From Hemileia vastatrix (Eukaryota > Basidiomycota > Pucciniomycetes > Pucciniales > Zaghouaniaceae): a DNA stretch of 64,000 nt. The notes beneath the pieces are model-generated. The model was given only the letters and a program-made list of their open reading frames with translations. It searched no databases and was not told where the DNA came from. How positions within the stretch are numbered: position 1 is the stretch's first letter; each line of letters starts with the position of its first letter. The stretch covers positions 26,373,501 through 26,437,500 of the forward strand of contig JASXTE010000016.1 of NCBI GenBank assembly GCA_030280995.1. Direction: 5' to 3'. Shown piece after piece: positions 55,804 to 64,000 of the stretch. Made by a program: the position numbers and the translations under genes.

Positions 55804-58487
55804 ACGGTAGTCTTAGGTTGTGTGTTGACTATAGAAAGTTCAACACAGTCACTAAGAAGAATGCATATCCTGTTCCTCCTATGTCATTACTTCTTACCCT
55901 TTTCAATGGTGCTAATTTCTTTTCTAAAATTGATCTTAGAGGCGCTTACAATCTGATTCGCATTGCAGAAGGTCATGAACCACTGACTGCAATGCGCAGT
56001 AGATTTGGTAGTTTTGAATATTTAGTTATGCCTTTTGGATTGTGTAACGCACCTTCAACTTTTCAAACTTTTGTTAATGACATCTTTCAAGATGTTGTTG
56101 AACAATTTGTAGCCGTCTATTTAGATGATATTTTAATATTCTTGAAAACACTAGATGAACATATTCATCATGTTCAACAGGTCCTAAATCGACTTCAAGA
56201 TCATGGTCTCTACGCCAAGCATAATAAATGCGAATTCCAACTCAAATCAATTGATTTTTTGGGTTTTACGTTGTCCACTGACGGTTTAGTCATGGATGAC
56301 AAAAAAGTCCAGAAAATCCTGGAATGGCCTGAGCCCAAAACCATTAAATCACTCCAAGGATTTTTGGGTTTTGCAAACTTCTATAGAAGATTTATTAAAG
56401 ATTACTCTAAAACTATTTCCAATCTTACTTCTCTTCTTAGAAAAGACATTCCTTTTGTTTTTACTTCTAGAGCACGAAAGGAATTCGAAGCACTAAAAAC
56501 GGTGTTCACCACAGCCCCAATTCTTCAACATTTTGATCCTTCTGCTTTGACAATAGTTGAGACAGATGCGAGCGATTATGCTATTGCAGGGGTCATCTCT
56601 CAATTAAATCCTGAAACAAATTTGTTTCATCCTGTTGCTTTTGAGTCACGCAAACTCATAGCCGCAGAATTAAATTATGAAATTCATGACAAAGAGCTTT
56701 TAGCTATTATCCATTGTCTTAAAAAATGGTGTTCTTTTCTTCTCAGCCTAGATAGTCCTTTTCAAATTTTAACAGATCATAATGCTTTAAAATACTTCAT
56801 GTCTTCCAAAGAGTTAACCAGGCGTCAAGCCAGGTGGGCTGAATTTTTGTCTGAATTTCCCTTCTCTATTTCCTATTGCCCAGGTAAGAACTGCATTGTC
56901 CCAGATATCTTGTCACGTCGGGACGACGTTTACCCAAAGCGGGGGGACACATTTGCTGACAAGAACCCAGCAAATGTGCAATCAATTTTCAACAAATCAA
57001 TGTTAACGACTCATCAACTTAATTCAATGACAATTCAATCTTTTCAAAATCCACTATCCAACATCCTCGAAGCTCAGTCGAAGGACGATTATTGTTTAGG
57101 GTTAAAAGACAAAATACTCTCAAAGCAAGGGGCCAAAAGATTTAGTATTGAATCAGGTCTATTAGTCTTTGAAGGTAGAGTAGTCATACCCAACAACAAT
57201 GAGATAAAATTATGGATTTTCAACAGTCGACATGATTCTCCATTAGCTGGTCATTTTGGGGTTGATAAAACCTACCAGTTAATAGCGAGGGATTTCTTCT
57301 GGCCAGGTATGACCAGGGAAATCAAGGCCTATATAAAAGCTTGTTACGAATGTAATAGGAATAAGGCTCCCCGTCACCGGAAGCATGGGTTGCTTCAACC
57401 ACTTCCTATTCCCTCTAAACCTTGGGAATCTTTATCGATGGATTTCATTTCTCAACTTCATATTTCTAATGATTTTGATGCTATATTAGTAATAGTAGAT
57501 AGATTTTCAAAAATGTCTATTTTCATTAAAACCACTACTACTACTACAGCAGAAGATTTGTCAAAATTGTTTCTAGAATATGTATTTTTTAAACACGTCT
57601 TACCAAATGATATTATTTCAGATAGGGGCTCATTGTTTGTATCCACATTCTGGACCCAACTGTGTCGACAACTCAATATCACGAGGAACCTCTCCACGGC
57701 TTATCACCCTGAAACCGATGGTCAAACAGAAAGAGTTAACCAAATCCTCAAACAATATCTTCGAATGTATGTCAGTTACCAAAAAGACGATTGGACCACA
57801 TGGTTACCATTGGCCGAATTTGCTTATAATAACTCGACTCATTCTTCGACACGACAATCTCCCTTCAAAACCATTTATGGACGACATCCTCGATTCAACT
57901 CAATCCATGTAGGAACTAATCATCCTGCGGAACATTATCTTCGAACTATATCACGACTCCAAGAAGAGCTTAAAACAAATTTGTAATTAGCGATTCGAAG
58001 ATACAAGGAACAGGCCAAAAAACATCGACAATCTGCTCCTTCCTTTAAACCAGGCAACAAAGTATGGCTCGACGCACAAAACATTTGAACAACAGGACCA
58101 TCAAAGAAACTGGCTGAAAAGCGCTTGGGACCATTCGAAATCGACTCTGAAGTCTCTAAAACTGCATTTTGACTCAAGTTACCTCCTAAATGGCAGGCGA
58201 TTCACCCTGTTTTCCATGTATCTCTCCTGGAACTGGCTCGAGAAATATACCTGGGCAAGAACCAACCCCCTCCGGAACCGGTCGAAGTAGAATATCATCT
58301 AGAGTGGGAAGTAAGTCGTATCCTTGATTCAAGAATACGCAAGGGGAAACTTCAATACCTCGTGGAATGGGAAGGCTTCCTCAATGACTCAGACAAAACA
58401 TCCTGGGAACCAGCCATCAATGTTTCTAACGCCCCTGAACTTCTAAAATCTTTTCATTTGAAATATCCTTTAAAACCAAAACCTTAA
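55804..58487 (+). pseudogene. El-6 pol, second part: RT, RNase H, integrase, chromodomain, three stops
   Basis: RT resumes with RLCVDYRKFN and has MPFGLCNAPSTFQ and the polymerase box VYLDD (near 56130). RNase H follows with ETDASDYAIAGV. Integrase has HFGVDKTY with CYECNR, MDFISQL, SDRGSLFVSTFW and STAYHPETDGQTERVNQ. The frame continues through TAA (57984-57986), TGA near 58086 and TGA near 58169. It ends in a chromodomain with EWEVSRILDSRI, YLVEWEGF and SWEP (about 58300-58430) and a stop at 58485. The three stops fit CAA or CGA codons altered by C to T. Confidence 0.93.
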
Positions 58488-59358
58488 AATTTCTTTTATT
58501 TTAAAATTTCTTTTCTTTTTTTTTCTTTTCTTTCTTTTTTCTCTTTCTCTTAAAATCTAAAACACCTCTTAAATTTCTTATCCTTGTTTTATTTTTTTTC
58601 TTTTTCTTTCTTCTCCTTCTATAAAATTTTCTCCAAAACCAACTAAAATTAAAATCAAAATTTAAGAAAAAAAAAAACAAATAAATAAATAGAATAAACA
58701 TAAATAATAAAATAAAATAAAAAACTTTTAAATCTCTCTAAATGTTTTTTTTCTCTTCTCTAAATACATTCTTTTCTTAAATTTAAAATTCTCTTTAAAA
58801 TTTTCTTTTCTAAAATTTATTCTCTCTTTAAACTTTCTTTCCTTCGAACCATCAAAATCTTGTACAAATAATGACACGACAATTTCCTCGAACTTAACTT
58901 CAACCTCTAAATCTCTTTATAAAATTCTTTGAACAAATGATTCTTCTTTTTCAAATTCTCTTTAAATTCTAATTCTGTTTTTTCTCTCTTTTCAACTCTC
59001 TAAAATTCCTAAAACATCAATAAACAACTTTACGCAAAAAACAAATTCTTCTTTCATTAAATTTTCATTTCAACAAACTCATCTCAATCACCAACCATTT
59101 TTTTCTTCTTTCTCTCTTCTCTTACATAAATTTTTCTTTTAAACTTAAACTTCCTTCAATTAATAACTTCTTTCTTTTTCTTTCTTTATTTAAATTTATT
59201 CTTTCAAATTCTAAAGCAAAATTTTATTTAAAACTTTTTTTTCTCTCTCTCCCAAATCTTATAAAAAATAATATTCACCTTAAATACAATAAAATAATAC
59301 AAAAATAAAACTAAAGACAATTCTACTTTTCTACTTCTTTACAACTCTCCCTTTCATT
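58488..59358 (+). other. El-6 pyrimidine-rich spacer
   Basis: About 870 bp of TC- and T-rich low-complexity sequence with AAAAT tracts, between the stop of pol and the end of the antisense gene. No gene or hairpin repeat of the El-7 type is seen. Confidence 0.6.
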
Positions 59359-60314
59359 TCAAATTTTCTCTTTTAATTTTTCTCGAACCAATCCTTTCAT
59401 CTTCTCCAAAATTACCCTTATCTCCTTCCTGCATTTCTCAAATACCTCCTCCTCTCCTACCGGAACCACCTCTCCAATCTCCAACAGTTCCTCTGCCACG
59501 TCGAAGGAAGAAGTGTCAATAATTGTATTGACCTCCCCACACAACTCTTCTTCGAACCTAACTTTTTGACCCTGACGAGGCTTCTTCGACCACACCTGGT
59601 CTAGCGTTTCCTCAGGTTCTTATATTCCACCCGTGACCGGAGGGTTTGCCTCAGTTGGCAAAAGCGACGCAGGTTCCCCAATTGGGTCTTCAACAATAGC
59701 ATTCAATGTCTAAAAAAGAACTCATCAGTAACCTCATCCCTAAAAAAGCAACAGATAAAACTTACTTTGAAGATGGGGTCAGGTTCTAAGAACAACCTTG
59801 GAGCCACCTCTACCTCTGCTTCTTTCTCCTCCTCGTCATCTTCAATGACCACCCGTCGTTTTTTGGGTGTCCGCCTTGGAACAGGGACTTCATCCTCATC
59901 TTCCTCCACCAATTCATCGATCTCTTCTTTGACACCCCGTTTTGAACCTGTGGCCTGGGTTACCCAGGTTGTGATCTTGTTATCTAGTTCCTTATTGTTC
60001 TCCCCCACCGATTGATTGTATCCAACCGAGACATCCCAAATGTCTTCGACCACCTCTTTTGTTTTAGGGATCACCCAAAACTTAGTCTTGGTGAATCGTC
60101 GTCCAATCTCTGCGTTCTTTGTCAACGCATTGCACGCCATTCGTCGCCAACGGCAAAACTCGCACTTCTGGCGAGGGCCTCAAGTCGCCGTACTTTTGAC
60201 ACAAAAGTACTCCATCGCTTCACAAGCCGTGCAAGCCTGGGATAACTGTCGCGTAACCATTCCCCCATCCGCTTTAGGGTGTGGAGGCGTAGGCGTTGGG
60301 GTAGGACAGTTCAT
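59359..60314 (-). pseudogene. Antisense two-exon Zn2Cys6-like gene of El-6 with two stops
   Basis: Exon 1 runs from ATG 60314 to 59766. Residues ~29-60 carry cysteines spaced CX2CX6CX12CX2CX6C (ACTACEAMEYFC, then CEFCRWRRMAC), with a TGA (60180-60182, codon 45) between the halves. An acidic Glu/Asp-rich stretch with PKKRR follows. The intron is 59765-59710 (56 nt, GTAAGT..TTTTTTAG, possible branch TACTGAT), phase 0. Exon 2 (59709-59359) has one TAA (59620-59622) and ends in a charged helical tail (EKCRKEIRVILEKMKGLVRE). Length would be ~299 residues. It lies between pol and the 3' LTR, as in El-7, though the elements are from different lineages. Function inferred only from the cluster. Confidence 0.7.
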
Positions 60315-60426
60315 TATATAATGAGGAAAGTAATAAACAAGAAAAGATATATATAGAGGAAAGGGAAACTAGTGTGAGAAGATGGCTCAAGCTCAATGGA
60401 GCTTGCGATTCTTATACCCAGGCATC

Positions 60427-61199
60427 TTTCACGCGCCACGTGACACTCAAGGCAAAAGCAGCTCATTAAATCAATAATATCGAGTTCAAAATCTATACTC
60501 GAAGCGCAGAAAGCAATTCTCCATAGCAACTGCAATTCCCCTTTGTGTACTTACTATTCAACTGCGCTAGCCTAAACTCTAAATCTAAATTAGTCAATCT
60601 CTCAATAGTGTGTCTTAGTCTTAATTTCAATAAGCAACGCACAGCGCTATGATCAACGTAATAGTACATTAGTAGTTTTCATTAAAAAGTTTGTTAATTA
60701 ATTAAAAGAGGTAAATTGAACATGGACAGATATTAGCGAAGAGGGTCTAAGTGTATGTTATTAATGGTCTGTGGTATGGGAATCGTGCGATGAGAGGGAG
60801 GTCAATGCGAGGAGGAATAAAGGATATAAAAGGGTTGAGTTTTTGGTTCGACATTCCTTAGAATTAAATTATAAAACGTATTTACATTGAATAGTGGTAA
60901 AATTACAAAATTAAATCATTGTTATTGTATTTTTCTTTAAACTTTCTCAGTAATCATTTCTAAAATCCTAAATCCTTGATTGTTGAGTTTCAAACCCTTT
61001 GTGAGATCTTAAGAATTCCTATTACCTTTGAAACTATATTATAATTCTTCTCGAAAATACCTTGAACCCGTAGCTCTTACTTTGAGTGACCTTCGAATCA
61101 CTTCCTTGAATCATTCCTCTGTGCTTTGAAGAAATTTCTAAATCCCTCTTCTCAATTTCAGGAACATCCTCAACCTTGTGCCTAGGTCGTCCGGTGACA
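60427..61199 (+). mobile_element. El-6 3' LTR (delta)
   Basis: 773 bp, the same length as the 5' copy, with scattered differences. The first bases are TTTCACGCG instead of TGTCACACG. It is followed by the target duplication GGTAG. TATAAAAGGG lies at 60825-60834. No clear polypurine tract precedes it. Confidence 0.93.
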
Positions 61200-62317
61200 G
61201 GTAGACACACTCTGGCAGCAGATGCAGGAATTGTTAGATCCCAAACAGTCTCAAACTCCTTATTTCCCAGCCTCTCAGCCTCAGCCTCAACCTCAGCCCA
61301 ATAAGGTACCCAGCTCCTTCACGCGAAATCAAAGCACTCTGCAAGTGGAACAGTGGAAATGGGATTACTTGATGAGCCATTACCAGAAGAATGTTCAGCA
61401 ACAAGCTCAACACCCTGGCCCATCCAGGACACAAACCTACCATCCAGCTCCTCAGCCCCATTGTCAGCCAGGCTACTATACTTAATCGGTAAAATAATTA
61501 ATTATTTTACTGAGTTGAAGCCACACCCCTTCTTCTTACTAATAATTAATTATCTACTTAATTATTACTTATAATTAACTAGTTAAGTACAATAAGTAGT
61601 ATAATCAATTAGTGTTAATAAAATGTCCCCTACAATTTTACTCCCTAACACTGTGCTCAATAGTATAAGTCAATGGGAATAGAATTTAATAATAAAATTA
61701 TAATAAAAAAAATTTAAAACAATTATATTACCTCAGTGAGAGATCTGGAATCCCGTGAAAGTAATATAATTAATTAATTATTGTGTAATTAATTGTTACA
61801 GTCCAAGGAACTCAAAATTTATTGCTAATAAATTTGATGCCCTTGTTGACGTACCAGTTTATTTATTTCTTATGTCATATATGTACTCCTTTTAGTCATT
61901 CTTTTTCTCACATTCTTACAGTATATGGTGTAAATTCCGTATATTTTATTCCCTCATGTTTTGCCTATAAAAGGCCTTTTACTTTGTACTTTTCAGAACA
62001 TTCATTCATCACTTACTTTATTATTACAATTACAATACAACACTTATTTCTATATTTTATAACTTTAGTATTTACAACAGCGTAATTCTAATCTATAATC
62101 TATACTTATATTATAAAACTACCTCTTATATTTGATTAAATTAATCAATTTGATTAAGAAACTACGTTCTTTACTTTGAGAGTTCATTTAATCCCCAATT
62201 TTCCTCGTATAAACCTCAAATAAACTTCTAGACCCAAAAGGACCCCTTGACACCCATCCTTATCAGGGAGGCAGAAGAAAGAAGGCACAGGGAAATTTTC
62301 CTCCCTTACCATGGTAA
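61200..62317 (+). pseudogene. El-4 leader ORF, last segment, split by a solo LTR
   Basis: The frame from 39810-40032 resumes here with DTLWQQMQELLDPK, a PQ-rich stretch and the conserved VEQWKWDY motif. It breaks at the solo LTR (61462-62252) within PQPH and continues as PYQGGRRKKAQ, ending at TAA 62315-62317. The stop overlaps the ATG of gag (ATGGTAA). El-5 has KWKWDWF and HPYKGKKR at matching places. Confidence 0.75.
61462..62252 (+). mobile_element. Solo beta LTR with 5-bp target duplication
   Basis: 791 bp from TGTCAGCCAGGC to CCTTGACA, flanked by CCCAT on both sides (61457-61461 and 62253-62257). TATAAAAGG lies at 61976-61984. It carries an AATAATTAATTATT palindrome near its start, shared with the El-2 LTR fragment. 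Confidence 0.93.
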
Positions 62318-64000
62318 GTAATTTGTTTGATAAACATGTTGGAATGTATAATAACAAAGCTTCTTCAGGTAATCTTGTGGATTCTGGTGAAAGAACAGTT
62401 AAACCTTTAAAAAGACAACTTCCTTTAATGAGTAGCCCTAATGATGTAATTAGAAAATTATCATTTGATGAACCTTTACATTTGACTTCTACTTCTTTAA
62501 TTAATCCTTCTCTTGAAATTAAGAATGATTCTGTTTCCCCTGAAGTCTATACCTTAATTGAAAAAACTTCTGAAGAAATATTGAAAGATACCCTTGATTT
62601 TAATGTTGTAAAAGACAAACATTTGAGAGATGTGTTAATCCATGAGAGTGATAGATTAAATAATTTTCACTTGCATTGTAAAGTAAGTTCTTCTGTACAA
62701 GATACGGCTTATTCTAAAATCAAGGAAACCTTGAATATTGTTCTTAGCCAACAAAAACAAATAAGGAGTGACCATAGAGCTATCTCAGATAAGAATATCA
62801 ATCTACATAAAGCCTTGAGTGAACTGAAACCCCTTATTGAGGAAAATTATTCATTAAAAAGTGAAATTAAATCTCTAAAAAATGAGTTTAAAAAGCTAAA
62901 AAATGATTTCCATGCACTGAGTGCCAAACACACAGATTCTGAGGACAGAAATGTTTTATCTCTTGCAAAAGTAAATGACCAAATGTCTGAAATTCCAAGG
63001 ATAAGAAACTATGTGTCTGACCTGCAAGAAAAAGTTTCAACCTTAACCATCAATAATTATGGTATAAATGAGACTGATGCCCATAAGCTGCATAAAAATA
63101 AAGAAAAAGAACCTGAACAGAGTTCCTCCTTTTTTCCCTCATATTTCAGCCATTAAACAAACTGAAAATGAGTCTGTAAAATCTTTTGCTACTAGCAAAA
63201 AATCTTGTAATGGTCATGTACCAGCTGTTTCTGTAAATAATGAAATTTCTAAACACCTGGCTAAACTTCAAGAATTATTAATAATGAATAATTCAAACCA
63301 AAAAATGGACCATCCCAGTAGTCAGAAAAATTGGCCTAAATTGGACCAATATCCTATCTTTGATGGTGATTCTTCTTCTGATTGGCAACACTTTATCCAA
63401 ATAATTGATAATTTAAAGAGATCTTATAAACTAACTGATGAGGAAATTGTTTCTAAGCTAATTTCTTTATTTTCCAATGTAGCCTTGATGTGGTATGAAA
63501 CTGTTCTTTTAGATAAAAATCTTTATACATGGAAGGATTGGAAATCCTTGATTGAGAATCAGTTTGGTGGTTCTAAATTCAGGTTGGCACAGCAAAGACT
63601 GTATGAGAATACTAGATATGTATCCTCCTCTGTTGAAAAACCCATCGTTTTTCTTATGAAAGTAACAAAAATCCTGAGAGCAATTGATCCAAAGATGGAT
63701 TATGATATTTGGAGAGATAAAATCTTGTATAAATTACCAAATTCTCTTAGAGATTTAATTGTATCTAGAACTGAGCATGTAAGGGAAAATTCTTCCTTCA
63801 TTAATATCTGTAATGAGGTACTACTCAACCATAGATATGAACCAAAGAATTACCTTGGTAAATCTTATCATGATCAAAATAAACCCTCTACAAATCCCCC
63901 AGAAAAATCTGGTAAAACCTCTGCCCTAGTTGCACCTAAAAAATATGAAACAAGTACTTGTTATAAATGTAACAAACTATGGCAAAAGGGTCATGTTTGT
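62311..64000 (+). pseudogene. El-4 gag, one frameshift, runs off the window
   Basis: It starts at ATG 62311. A long coiled coil (about 62750-63050) is followed by a frame break at a T6 run (about 63127-63132). The +1 frame then continues with NWPKLDQYPIFDGDSSSDW, capsid motifs (ALMWYETVLLDKN, KFRLAQQRLYE) and the start of a zinc knuckle, CYKC..KGHVC, at the window end. It is open from the break to 64000. It is related to El-2, El-3 and El-5 gag. Confidence 0.88.

Larger units (their letters stand above)
40033..61199 (+). mobile_element. El-6: chromodomain Ty3-type element, split by El-7
   Basis: LTRs of 773 bp (40033-40805 and 60427-61199) flank gag, pol with chromodomain, and an antisense gene. 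The 5-bp target duplication GGTAG is present on both sides (40028-40032 and 61200-61204). El-7 sits in RT between GTAAAAAAGAAGGACGG and the continuation at 55804. Without El-7 the element would be about 8.4 kb. Several stop codons make it inactive. Confidence 0.95.
28894..64000 (+). mobile_element. El-4: plus-strand Ty3-type element hosting all insertions to the right
   Basis: The 5' LTR starts at 28894, the leader ORF starts at 30854, and gag runs off the window at 64000 inside the zinc knuckle. The element is interrupted by El-5 (30928-39775), El-6 (40033-61199) and a solo LTR (61462-62252). Frames and target duplications on both sides of each insertion fit together, which proves the nesting. 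Confidence 0.85.

Noticed and set aside
58501..58701. Lysine-rich minus-strand frame
   Set aside because: It is the complement of a pyrimidine-rich low-complexity tract, so the composition explains it.

Overview
The window looks like a fungal intergenic block made almost entirely of transposons, and I found no convincing host gene. A basidiomycete with a large, repeat-rich genome is the best guess. The reasons are several Ty3-type LTR retrotransposons (two lineages with chromodomains), a PIF/Harbinger DNA transposon with a 66-nt intron, short GT..AG introns (49-89 nt), and Zn2Cys6-like cluster proteins, a fungal fold. The species cannot be told from the sequence. Element names El-1 to El-7, HB1 and HB2 are mine. 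LTR types: alpha (about 1177 bp, TGTCAG..CTGACA), beta (TGTCAGCC.. start, 791-1279 bp), gamma (about 1.1 kb, TGTGG start, 4-bp target duplications) and delta (773 bp, El-6).

Layout, left to right. 1-428 is unassigned and ends in a perfect palindrome. 429-736 is a cut alpha LTR. 737-11073 is El-1 (+), a decayed gamma element with broken gag, protease and pol, a structured 3' region, two antisense zinc-cluster pseudogenes and its 3' LTR. 11074-17578 is El-2 (-), a decayed chromodomain element interrupted by a solo alpha LTR (12834-14010). 17579-25642 is El-3 (+); its 5' LTR holds a solo gamma LTR (18576-19669) and a Harbinger element (HB1, 19799-23030). From 25643 there is a second, broken Harbinger (HB2) hit by another alpha-like LTR (26119-27167). 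From 28894 to beyond the window lies El-4 (+), whose leader ORFs are split by El-5 (-, 30928-39775), El-6 (+, 40033-61199) and a solo beta LTR (61462-62252). El-6 in turn carries El-7 (+, 43033-55803) inside its reverse transcriptase.

El-7 is the freshest element. It has 1103-bp LTRs in which I saw one difference, a 4-bp target duplication, a lysine-tRNA primer site, open gag (869 codons) and pol (1384 codons), and a -1 slip site with a stem-loop whose pairing is conserved in El-1. Its long 3' region is filled with short hairpin repeats whose arms change in a compensating way, plus three larger hairpin blocks. On the opposite strand, next to the 3' LTR, it has a two-exon gene with a CX2CX6CX12CX2CX6C cluster. 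The distantly related El-6 has an antisense two-exon gene with the same cysteine spacing at the same place. The antisense zinc-cluster genes and the covarying hairpin repeats are the most novel features here. All antisense copies in this window carry stop codons, so they show what the elements once encoded rather than working genes.
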